Positions 1 through 12,500 of a stretch of DNA of 64,000 nucleotides are shown here, in pieces (the first letter of the stretch is position 1; every line of letters starts with the position of its first letter). The stretch comes from Acanthaster planci (Eukaryota; Echinodermata; Asteroidea; Valvatida; Acanthasteridae), in NCBI RefSeq assembly GCF_001949145.1, contig NW_019091433.1, forward strand, positions 443,707 through 507,706. Reading direction: 5' to 3'. A program made the translations under genes and the position numbers. The notes beneath the pieces were generated by a model. It was not told the origin of the DNA, did not search any database, and was given only the letters and a program-made list of their open reading frames with translations.

Positions 1-411
1 TGGTGAATACGTAGCGGCTACAAAACAATTACTACAGGTGGGCCAGATGGATAGCTGTTTTATGTAACAATCCGCTCCGAGGGGAACAAACAAGGGTGTG
101 TTTTTTTTTTTTTTGGTACTCACCGCATCACCGCATAGGCACACCACAAGACATGAAAGTATGTGTACCTTTGACACGGAGCACGCTGAGTACGCGTAAC
201 TAATTTATTCCGGCAGGTATGGTCTTAGCGTACATACAGAACGCATGCAAAAACCTCCTTGTAACCCCCTGTCTTACTTTCGCCGATTGATGGTGCACTC
301 GGGGCGGATAACCCACAACATTCAAAGATGAGCAAAGCTCACACTGATTTTGAACATATATAATTAGTCGCAAAAAACAGTACTTATTAACTAATATCTA
401 TTGTTTTATAC
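1..411 (-). other. Start of SYNE1 intron 48
   Basis: Intron sequence following exon 48, running off the left edge. It holds a T run at about 101-114 and nothing else I can identify. Confidence 0.6.
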
Positions 412-576
412 CTCTGCCATCTGTAATTTGTCTTGGCAGATCTTGCGGTCCCCTGAAGGGTCAGAGCAGCCAGCCAGGGTTTCTTCAGCTTGCTGTAAAA
501 ATGTCTTGGCCTCCTGTCCTGCTTGGAGGAATTCTTCATTGAGTCTGATGCCTTCTGAACACTGAACTTGGGAATT
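412..576 (-). CDS. SYNE1: SYNE1 exon 48 (last exon in window)
   Basis: Encodes [19 protein letters not shown] and then CQDKLQ. It has 165 nt, phase 0 at both ends; acceptor TACCTCAG|AATTCC, donor GCAGAG|GTATAA. It is paralogous to exon 39. The intact donor shows that the gene continues past the left edge. Confidence 0.94.
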
Positions 577-3500
577 CTGAGGTAAAGGATTCAAATTCAC
601 GAAAATGATCAAAAGATGGGCTCTTTCTTAACTCTATAAGTTCACATTTCCTGGTTATTACCTCTAGCAAAAGGAGAGGAAATAAACAAGACAGAAACTA
701 ACAATATGCAGGATTAAATATTTACTTTTGATTCACACATTTTAAGCATTCAATCTTAAAAGGTTGCTCTCACAAAGGACGGACACAAAACTTACTACAA
801 CACAACTGGAGGTTTTCAACTAGCTATATTTTCATCAAGCTTACAACTACAGGGTAAATTCATAAAGAATAATACTAAACGTTTGTTTTTATAAGCACTA
901 TTGGTGTCATGGTTCATTCTTCAGTGAGGAGAGACATACCTTTAACTTATCACAGAGTTCTTGATACTCAGTGTTGACAGTCTCTGTGTTAGTTTGAATG
1001 GTCGGGTTCCTCACACCAACACTCTGAAGCTCCTGGGTTAGAGGAGACAAAATCTCCACATCTTCTCTATGAGCATCAACCTCCTGGCTGAGCGACTGAG
1101 ATTAGGTGAATACAACAGTATTTGTTAATGAACTGACTATGAGAGCAATAGTATTTCAGTTCTATACTCTGGCTGTGTCCCTTGCTTACATCTTTTAGGT
1201 CTAAAGTATTACTTCGTGTCTTTTGCCTTTGAGAAAGATTTGCATATTTCAGAGGTCAACCAACAGTTTCCAGCAATTTCTTATATTTCACTTTCTGTCT
1301 TGACGGAATTGAAGTCCTTAAAACACGTTCTGTCACTTCCATTAGAAACTTTAATTGCAAAAAAAATCAATATTTAGATTTTTAAACTAATAACCTTTGC
1401 CTGTTTTAAGGCTGTTTTGTTCTTACCTCTAACATGTCCAGCTTCTTCTTTCTTTCATGTAAGTCTGTGCAAGGTCTCCTTAGGTCATCTAGTATTGTCC
1501 TTGCTTCAACCATCCAATCAGACAGCCTCTTACATCTGTTGTTGTGCTCATCCCATTTCTGTAAGGCTTCCTCCAATTGGTCCTTGACTTGATCTGCCTG
1601 ATCTGTCAAGGCCCCCGATGCCTGCTGGAGGGCAGCAACAGATTTCCGGATGACCTCTTGACCTTGTGTAGCAGTTGAGGGTATTGCGGCAGTTGCAGTG
1701 GCAACCGCTTCTTTCAATTTCTGTTTTCTGTCAGGCTGACCCTGCTGAAGCAACTGTGGTTGAGAATATTGCAACTAATGACACTCAGTATTAACATTGC
1801 CTATAAACACCAAAATGAATTCAATACAAGCGAACACTGAAGCAAAACTATTACAGATTTCATTTTTGGTCAGCATGATTTCATGGTAGCCCTGATGGGA
1901 CAACATCCTCATGATTTTCTGTTGAACTTGAAAAATATCAAGATCCCTCCCAAATTTTGGCACAGGCATAGCTGCAAAAGCTTTCGTATCTATGGATCTT
2001 TGCAAATGAACTTCCTTGCAGAAAAGCAAATTTACGCTGAAAATTTTTTTCTGATGCTACTTATGAATTTCTTAACAATGATGTCCCTTTGAGGCCACTA
2101 TGGCTTTTTGAACTTTACCCACTCAAATGCAATGAACCTGATTGTTCTTCTGCTAATGGCTTTACCTTCAGATTGTCCACCTGTTTTTGCAGTTCATCTT
2201 TCATCTCTGGTATCCCTGTGTTCTCTTCAAGTGTTCTCTCCATCTGTTCATGCCAGGCCTTGCAATCCTCCATGCTCTGATTGTACAATCTATGATCTGC
2301 GACCGCTTTCACTGCTTGCTGGGTGACATCCTGAAATCAAATTGACAGTTTGTTTCAATCAGTCCGCTTGGTTTAACTATGCTGAATTTTACTGAAACAC
2401 ATCAGCCAAAGGTACAAAATAAAGATCTTGGATCCTTGCATGTGTATTTATTGTTACTTGTTCCCTAGCAAGTTTTTCTTAGCACAAAAATGTGCTTCAC
2501 AGGATCTGTTCAGACCAGCTGTACGAATTTCAACCCAGTGTTACCTCAGCTTTGTCTTTCAGGCCATTGTATCTAGCAGCAAGCTGCTCAGACAGGTTGT
2601 CGTTAAACTGATGAGCACCTTGTAGGATATCGGCCAGTGCTGGTTCATGGAGGACAATGTCGTCAGTGAACTCCTGAATAAAAGAACAAGGATGATGAGG
2701 AGAGGACTCAGTGAGTCTGGGTGATCCCTGAAACTGAGACTTCAGTTGACTGAAACAGTTGATGATGAGTGATCAGTTTGAGGATCGTTTTCGGGAAATT
2801 TTCATCTGAGAAATGAATATGTATAAATTTTATACAAGAGCTTGTTTGCTATCTCAGGGTGGAGTCATCTCAGACACAAAATCAAGCTATCAAAGCACCT
2901 AACAAGTAACAAGCATATGTATCATAATTCCTTGATCACATTCCATCCAATAATCTAAATATCGTACTGATTTAAAGATTCTTACCAGATCAATAATTGA
3001 AGGGGATATGTTGTTACATTTTGCCAGGGGGGAATGCACGCACATACTACCAGGTAAATTAGCTGGCCTGGACCCATGTAGCTCTTTTTGGACTGTCGCA
3101 TTGTCACATCGTCTAATGAGATCTTTTAGTCTTACCTCGCATTTCTGTAGCTTTTTCTCCTTTGCTTCAAGATCTGAGCCCAGCTGGGAAGCCTCTACTA
3201 ACTCCATCTCCGTCTTACTCAGCCATCTAGCAAACTCCTCCCTCTTGTCATCATGCTGGCCTCTCTGCCTCAGCATCTCAGCGATTCTAGACTCTGCTTC
3301 AGCAGCTTGGGCCTGCAGGGCATTCCACTGCTCACTGAGCTCTGAGGCACGGTGACTGAGTTTGTGCTGACCGGCCGCTGCAGTGGAGGCAAGGGCTTTG
3401 CTGGTGCAGTCATCGAGCTGAGCAAGTTTGGACTGGCCCTCTGGCCACTTGGCTTGGAGTTCCTTTGATCCAAAATTAAAGAAAGAAGTATGAGTCACCC

Positions 3501-6500
3501 ACTTTTAGTTGTTTTACCAAGACACGTGTCTTTCATCTAGTTGTGGTTATCCTTTCATATACATTAGTTAGTCTAGCATTAGTTACCTTGTTAAAAACTC
3601 TGTCGTCATCCCAGAGTTGGCCATCAACCTTCATTCTTGTATTTGTTATCTTAATGAGTCTTTACCCTGGTATTCGTTACCTTACTTTAAGCTGAGTCTC
3701 CAGCCTAGTACTATGTTACTGTAGGCCATGTTTGTACCGTACTACTGGTTATCTCACAATCAGCTTTCATTATCCTGGTGCTCATTACCTGACAATGCCA
3801 TGTCTGCAGCCTTGAGTTGGTTTTCTTATTGAAGGAGCTACATTTTACTCTGGTATCGGTTACCTTACCATAAATGGGTCTTTACTCTAATAACTTTTAT
3901 TTTACTGAAGGCTCCTGGTGTGGTTATCTTACCAGAAGCTGTGCCTTCTTGGCCTGTAATTCTTCCACCTCTGTCGGCAGGCTAGTCGTCTGACTCAGTC
4001 CCTCCTCTATGGCTGTGATGATGCCTGACATGTCGTCTGCTGCCTCCTGCCAAGATTCGTGAGTGAGGACTGCTTCTTCCTTCTTCAATTGAATGTCCTG
4101 CAAATGAACAAAACAACTGGAGTGAGAGCTTTCCACTTCTTCAAATGGCTGAACACATCGTCATGTATGTTGGAAATCATAATTTCATCAAAACACAGAA
4201 GATGTAGTCTTCAAAGATTCATCATCCCTAACCCGCTCCTGATTTTATTATTTTTTTTAATCTTTCCCAATCCAGAAGAATTGAAGTGAGATGCCTACTG
4301 AGTGAATTACCTAGAACAAAAACTGTTTCATTTAATAGAACCCCAAAGGACCTGATGGTTATCTTTGCATTTGGAGTGGTTAAGAGCAAAAGATGTCTGG
4401 TAAGAAACCCTGCTACTTAAAACTGTCCCCTCATTTCAAAGTTTAATAGGTGATGGTGCTGCTACAGAAATGATCAAATTAGTCCATTATAGCCTAATGG
4501 ATAAAATTGCAATCAATATCTAGTAGGATTTGTTGCTTTCGTGCTAGTTAAGTCTGCTGTTCAGGTCAGTTGGAACCAAAATGACAAGTCACCTGGGTAT
4601 TCCTAGAAGGAGTCAAAACTGTGTGTATTCATCCTATAATTCCATTGTGTGAGACTGTAAGTTTTAAGAGAATACAGACGTGGCGTGCTTACGTTCAGCC
4701 TGTCCAGCAGCTCCTGGTACTGCTCCTGTACACTCTCAGCCTGTGCTTCAACTTGCTGAGTGACATCTACCACATTGTTGGCAGCCAACAATTCGGCCAT
4801 CTGATGGAAGTTTTGGATTCTGTCGGACTGGTTCTCCATCTCTGCTTGCAGCAACTGTTGAATGAGGGCACCATTCAGACTGAATGTTCAACATTTTAAC
4901 AACTCAAAAATTACGAAAGACATCATGTGTAGTGTTACAAAGGGCTTGTACAAAAGGCCAACAAAGAAAAGGAAAATGTCTACTTTTAGAAAACAACTTG
5001 AAAAACTATTCCACGGTGTCACTTTTCATAACAGGAAAAAATTGCCTCGATTCAGTTTCCAATCATGCACAGATGTCAGACTGCCAAATATACACCATTG
5101 ACCCATTACCTCAGCACTAATATTCGTTGATGAAAAATGTTTTCTTGGGACAGAAACTGAAAAATCAAGCAACATCATATGCCAACAGTGTCAGTGATGG
5201 CCCAATACACCAAAAATCCACAGCCAAAGAGTGTAAGTTTGCTCATCCTTGCAAAAGCAGTTCCCGACCTTGACTTCTTCAAGATGAGAAGCCTTCTCAG
5301 GAAGATTCTCTTTCAGCTGGGAAGCCCTGCCAACAGACTCGTCCCACTTCTGCAGCCGTTTATCCAGGTCCTCAAGATCGGCCTCGTACTCCTTCCACCT
5401 GCGGATTCTTTCCTCCAGCAGGGCCTTGCACTGGTTCAAGCCGGCCACAACTTGGTTCCACTGGCCCTGCAGCAGCTGGATGCGGGCCAGCATGGAGGAC
5501 TGACCATCAGGAGTGGTCCGAGGTGCCAGGGTGTCCTGGGCCTGGACGGCCAAGTCCAGGTGGGACTGAATCTGAGCCTGTTTGGTTAGCAGACTCTGTT
5601 GAAGTGAAATTGGTTTGAAAGAACATGTAGTAATACTTATAAACATTAATCACAGATGGGTTTCTCCATGACTACTCTACATTTGTATTAGTAAACTTTC
5701 ATGTTCCACTTCATGGATCTGCAAGAAAGATTTATTTCATAGAAAACCGATAATTCATCTCAAAGGTACATTACAGGTCGATACATGAAAAAGATTCTGT
5801 CTGTTTTTTATAAACATGCTTCTTCAAGTATCTCTTTAGTGCTCGTTTCTAGGTGTGAGAACAAAATCTCAACCAAAATGGCATGCCTGAATGGTATTTT
5901 TTCAGTTTAGGTTCCACTTCTTAAACAACGGCATCAGCACACTTAAGGAATGCCAAAATAAATCTGTACAGGTCATTTGGTACAGCACTTGAGTAACATT
6001 CTAGGAGGCTGCATGTCAAAATCTTATTGGTCCTCTTCCTTCATCTTTAAACTTTCACTGAGTGTCTTTCCTGTGATGAAATACCTCTGAGGTTTGCAGT
6101 TTGTCCTCGCACACATCCCGATTGCCTGAGGGGTCGATGCAGGTATCCAAGGTGTCCTTGGCTTGCTGTAAAAATGTCGCTGCCTCATCAGTGGTCTTGA
6201 TGAAGCCTTCATGCTGCATGATCCCTTCTTCACACTGGGCCACTGCCTCCTGTTCAGGCCATATGATGTATTATTTTCAACTCCGTCTCTTATAATAAAA
6301 ATGTCACTCTGATCACACGCAAGGTGAGCTGCATGAGCTTTTCATCATTTTGAGAAACTTTGATTATTCGAAATCTTCTAGCTCTAGGAAGAAGAAATCA
6401 CTGTTGCCCATCAGACTATTTGCCTTCATTTCTTACTACAAAGCAACTTACAAATCTTGGGCCCTGGCTCAAAAGCACTGGTTAACCATAAAGACAGTAG

Positions 6501-9500
6501 ACTATTTTTCTAATCAGCTGTCTTGCCCTGATGATTACAGCAAACCAGTGAAAATTTGGGAAAACCTCTTGCTGTAACTCAGACACAACAACAGTGGGTG
6601 AACAATATAAAGCTGTTGCTGCTACAGAAAGGTTGCCAGTGTACCTTGACTCTTGTTTGAATCTGATCATAATCATCCTGCAGCTTCACAGCTTGCTCTA
6701 CTGGCTTCTTGGTACCACACAGTGCATGGACCCTCTCTGCCTTGTGATCGACAGTGGTCAGGGTAGGTCTCTCAAAGTCAAGTCTCTCAGCTAAGTCCTG
6801 AAGGAAAAAAGCCAACAGAAGGTCAGTGGAGACACTTCACTTGGAAAAACATGTCGAGGAAACCTGATTCAGCAAACATCTTTGTCAAGATTAATACATG
6901 TTTCCACTACCCAAAGATGTACCTTAGATCCAGGTAAAAGTTGCATAACCTTTTTAGTACTCCGGTTTGATGTGAGATCCCATACATTTTTTAACGTGTC
7001 TGCTTGAAAGAGGTTATACTGGATGTGAGGAGCTGAAGGTGAGAGATTTATACTTGGATACATGATAACAAAATGGGTTAATGGGAGTTTTCATTTTCAC
7101 AATACCTGTAGGTTTTTCAGCTGCTTCTTCCTGTCCTCCATGCTGGTGCATGGCGCCAACTCCTCTCCCATCAGCCTCTCAACTTCCTCAAGCTCCGAGC
7201 ACAACTCTGTGGCCGTCTCCTCAAAGTCACGGCAGTCCAGCAGGCAGGACTCAAGGGCCTTCTCAGCCTCATCTGTAGCCCGGTGCAGCCGGGCTAGGTG
7301 GTCCTGCCTGGCCTGAGCCTCCCGGGTGAGCAGTGGTCGCTGAGCATCAGAGAGCAGAGGCAGGACCTTGTCCAGCTTGGTACTGATCAGCGCCAGCTGA
7401 GAGGCATGCTGGGGCAGGGAATGGCTCTTCAGGTCCTGAAACCAGACAGAAATAAAGTGCTTCACATCTGTACACTGTACCTTGTGTTCCATTCAGAAAA
7501 AAGTAGCTACTGCAAACTTCTTGCTGAACCCAAACTCTTCCATCTTAAAATTCAAATAGAACTGACTAGTGAATCCAAATGGTTTTTCTAAAGGTCTTCA
7601 AGACATACTCTGTTAGAATGTTTGTAATTTCTTCCTGTTCCTATATAGCCTCTAACCTCAAATGGATCTGAGCCTAACTGAGGGTAACTGATACAACCAC
7701 CAAAGAGGTACTTGCCTAAATCTTGTATTAAATGTTCAAGTATAGTATTTCAAATTGGCAATACCGTAATGAAGTTTTTCATTCTGCAAGTTATCTATTT
7801 TAAGTGAATGAAAAATTGAACTTTTTCTACTGTTTTACAGATTTTTCAAGAGAAAAACATCCATTTGCAAAATAAAAGCATAGAAACAAATAAAAGCATA
7901 GAAACAGAATACAAGATTGTTTGTACCGAACATTTTGAAAATAAGGTCTGTTTGGAATGCAAACTGCCCTGTAAAATTGTTGAGAACCAAGCATTGTGAC
8001 AACTACCAACCTTAACATCATTGAGTCTCTTCTCCAGTGTCTCGGGTTCGCCCTGGGTGCTGGCCGAGTTACTCAGCTCATCCAAGTCATAATCAATCTC
8101 ACCCTCCACCTCTCGGAGTAAGTTGCGGCACTGGAGCAAGAGTGCATCTGTCAGACTCTCATGAATCTGAGGCAGAACAAGGTGCAAACATTAGGCGATT
8201 GTATACTTTGCACATTGTTACAAGGGCACTCACAAGCTGAATAATGTTAAAGCAGTTCTCATGTCTAAGTTCACTGTTTGGTTCTGTCTACATCATGGTG
8301 ATTTATGGACCTGTATGTTGAAAACCGGTCCAAAACGAGTGGGTAATTTAAAACACTGTAGTTGAAATCAGAGCTGTTCCAATGGGTTAGGGGTTTCAAC
8401 ACGACACAGACTTCTTTACATCATAAAGGGGTCTTTCTCAAACTGTGTACACTGTCAGCTTACTTGATGATCGCAGAGCGCAACAGCATCAAACCTCTTG
8501 CCCAGTGCATCCACATCAGCCTGCAGCTGGGTAGCGTTGGACTTGGGGAATTTCTGCAAGAGCATCTGCAGATCATTCACCAGGGTGTCAAAAGCTGGTC
8601 TCATGTTGGTCAAATCACTTTGTACAGCCTGAAAGAGGAAATGGAACATTCAATTCAATTCACTGAGAATTACTTTCATTACAAATTGCATCAGCAGTAA
8701 CAGTGTCAAATTTTATATTAGAAAACTACAGTTGAGAGAGTTATTTCATGCATATGAAACTTGTGGACGAGAGATTTCAGTAAAGACAAATGCCCTGAAC
8801 AGGATCTCACATTTGCATATACCTAGTATTTAACTCACGAGTCACTTGTGCCTCCCAAAACCTCCCCACTCTTTACTCTCTGTACTATCCAAACCTGTCC
8901 CAGCACTCTACGGTACAACAGATTCATGATGAAGCAAACAAAATGTAATTCAAATGGCATCTCTCTATCCAGCATTCTGCAACACTGAACTGATCTTTTG
9001 AAATGGTTTGATTGTAGAAATCAGATGACTAATAAGTCAAAATGCTTGGCCATGCGGTGTACAGGGTTTACAACTTGTGTGTTCAGGTAAGAACAACTTC
9101 CCTGTTATCTAGATTAGGTCAGTAAGATTTGAAACTTTGTATGGTGGAGGCTAGACTGAGAGCGGGTTTGCCGGTATGCCGAGTGGATTTGACTTCTCCC
9201 AAGAGAAGGGTGGTTCTGGGAAGAATTAAGGAATGTGATTTCAACGTTTTGACCAGAAAGCTCTGGTCAAAAAAATCACACGTCTGAAACAGCAAATCTA
9301 CATATGAAGACCTTTCATGTCACTGAGATGTGTCTGCAGTTCATTACCTGACACTCGGTGATTTCATCAATGATACCATCCTCAGAGAGACTCAGGTCTG
9401 AGCAGCGGGTCAGCCTGTCCTCCAACTCTTCCAACCCAGATGTCAGCTCCTGCAGTCGAGCTCTGAGGTTGTCCCTCTGGCTGGTGAACTCTCCTAAGCT

Positions 9501-12500
9501 GCTCTCGGCACTCAAAGCCAGCTGAAATAGAACAGAGAAAAAACCTGGCACTGTTAACAAAGTTCATCTGGATTGTTTATATGGGGCTGCTTGGGTGAAT
9601 ACACAACCTGGCAAAGTAATAACCTCGCAAATTTTCAAAATAATATTAATTCAGCTTTGCATGAGGGATGTTATTTTTATATCAGGTATTGACCATGGAC
9701 TGATGTAAGTAATCATATTGTATTCCCAGTGAGGTCCGAGAGCTGCTAATGTCTCAAGCTTGCTCGGGTGAGATTTGAACCCATGACTTACAACTTCACC
9801 TCATGTGCTGGTGTTTCCACTAGTATACAGGGAGTTGTGGGTTCAAATCCATCTGAAAGGCTTGTAATTTTTCATAAACATAGTGTGAACATACATGCCG
9901 ATGTATAAGCAAACCTAGAATAAACTTAAGCAAATTTTGCCAAGCAAAAATCAGCAGGGAACCACTCATGATCAAGTTGCAATGTACAACGTTTTGGATT
10001 GGCAACCCACTGCCACTCAGCAGAACTGTTCCGAGATAAGCAGATTGAGTCCTTACAAGACGAAGACAATAACTTCTTGCTTACCTGCTTAGCTTGGGTG
10101 ATATTAGCCTCCACTCTCTGGACAGCCTCTTCTGCCACTGGTATGGCTGCACCAGGGTTCAGTGACCTCAACTCCTGCACAGTTGATGCTAGAAGGGTGA
10201 GCTCAGCTTCACGACTAGACACATCAGTCTGTGGATACAGGTATTAAAGAAACGAAAGGTTGAATGAACTAGATGGATACAAAAGATAGAGTTAACATGG
10301 CTGTCACAGTCTCCCATGCAGGGTGGGGCAAAAGGGCAGGGAATCTTTTGAGTCATTCCGCTCCAAGCAAACGCGTGCCAAAGATCAACTTGACGAGCCA
10401 TTGGTGTCTGAATGGTTTTACGTGTCTTTTTTAAAGAAATGTCATTTCAGGCATTATCTTCCTCTCCAGTAAGCCTTGAGATTCTCTCAAATCCAACTTT
10501 ATGATACCTTTGCAGGATTTAGGAAGGAAGGGACCTACCAGTGCCGCTATACACAGGGCTTAATGCTCCCTGTAAGATCATGTACAAAGAATGCTCCATT
10601 GGTTTCCCACAAAGTCATGGAGATATCAATCAGGTTTCTGACTAAAGAGCCTACGGAGTTAGGAGTGACAGACCTTGAATTGATCCAGCCTGGCCTTGGT
10701 CCTCCCCTCGTCCTCCATCTTGGCTGGCACCTGCTCCAGCTCCGTCACCTCGGCACCCAGCCAGGAGGCCAGGGCCTCCTCCTGGGCTTGCACCGCCTCC
10801 CACAGCTCCAGCTGCCTCCTCAGACTGGCCATCCGCTCCTGGATAACCGCCGAGGAGGATGCGAGGGACGATGGTATGGAGGAGGCTTCCTGGATGAAGG
10901 AAGGCGGGTCAACAGGTAAGCCGGTCGGTAGCATCTTGAGGAGGGATGTCACATTCTTGACAACGGATTGCAGATGCTGGGCTTGGTCTTGAAGGGGTGA
11001 GAGCTCCTCGCTTGCAACCTGGTTGATGCATTGTTTGAAAAATATTTAGATGTAAAATTATGACAAGACCAACTCAAGACCAACAAAGACCTCCAGCAGT
11101 GTTGTATTCAAGCCCATCACAAGTCTTTTCACAAGTCCCTTCACAAGATCTGTCATAAAGTAACAAAGTGAAAAATGACAAAAGAATACTTTTGTCAAAG
11201 CTCATTTGAATAGCTTGTGAATTGGCTCTAGACTGAATAACTTGTGATGGACTTGAATATAACACTGACCTCCAGTCTGAATTCCAAGCACAAGCTTTTA
11301 AAATGAACTGCAACAAACACATTCCTTAATCACTCTTCACCATAGTATTTGTGACTAGTCTTATGACTAGACTTGTATCTGTCCTTGTGTCTTGTCTCAA
11401 CTACAATTGATTTAAAGGGAGTGTTGGTCTTCCATTTGTTGTTGTTGTTGTTGTTGTTTCTACTTGATACTGATGGGCTAACGGACCAATCTCAATACCT
11501 GGTGCTGCTGGAGCAGTTCTTCTGCCTCCTCCTTGCTGCTGCATTTGATTGGCTGCCCGGTGACCATGGAAACCTTTCCCAAGGATTCCAGAATGGGTCT
11601 CTGGCACTGGTCAAGCTCTTGCCACTGATTGAGCGCTGTTACAAGTGTCTTCATGGTAGAGTCTATCCTGTGACGTATGCTAAAGGAGTGGCTGTATACG
11701 GCATCAAGAGAGGCTTGGATTTCATCCTGCTGGGCCGGGTTCACTTTCTGAATACGCTTCCCAAGACTCTTGAAATAGTCCATGTTGGGCTCCTCTTGGT
11801 GAAACTGTGCATGACAGGCCTGTGGGTTGTATTTAATCAGAGGATGCTGTTGTTAAACAAAGACTTTAACCAGGCATGCGACTTGGGCTCTGACCAAAAA
11901 AAACAAGGAAATGTCCATCTCTACAAGACTTTGTTCAGTGTTTTTCAATTTTCAATGGCACGAGTGTGAAGTGAAAAACAAGGATATCAGCTAATCCCAG
12001 GAAAAGTTGCACACTCGTTTAAAAGGTTGATCTATAGTTCTGTCACACTGAGTCTGTGCAAGTTGTGAATATGATCTGAAATCTAGATAATGTTAAATTA
12101 AGGGAGTGTGCACTGGTTAAAGAATAAGCAAAAAGGGGAACTGAATTAATTCGTTGAATGATTGGCAACGACAAACACATGTCAGTTGACGACAACTAAG
12201 AACACTGTTGCTTTTATGGATATAGAAAACACTTTTCTAATCTTTTCAAGTTTCAAATGAAGTTGGATAGATTGACTTTGAACTTTTAGTTGCATGTTGT
12301 TTAAGGGCTTGTGATACTCAATGTGACTCAGCAATCAAATTTTTTCATACCAGATAAAAAAATCTAAAGGAAGTACCTGATAATCTTTTAGACAATCCTG
12401 AAGGTCCTCTGCACTACTGATGTCCCGTGTATCCTTCTTGTCTAGGTCTGCATTGATGCTGTCCAGCTTCTCAGACAGAGCTGTCTTCTTCTTCATAAAC

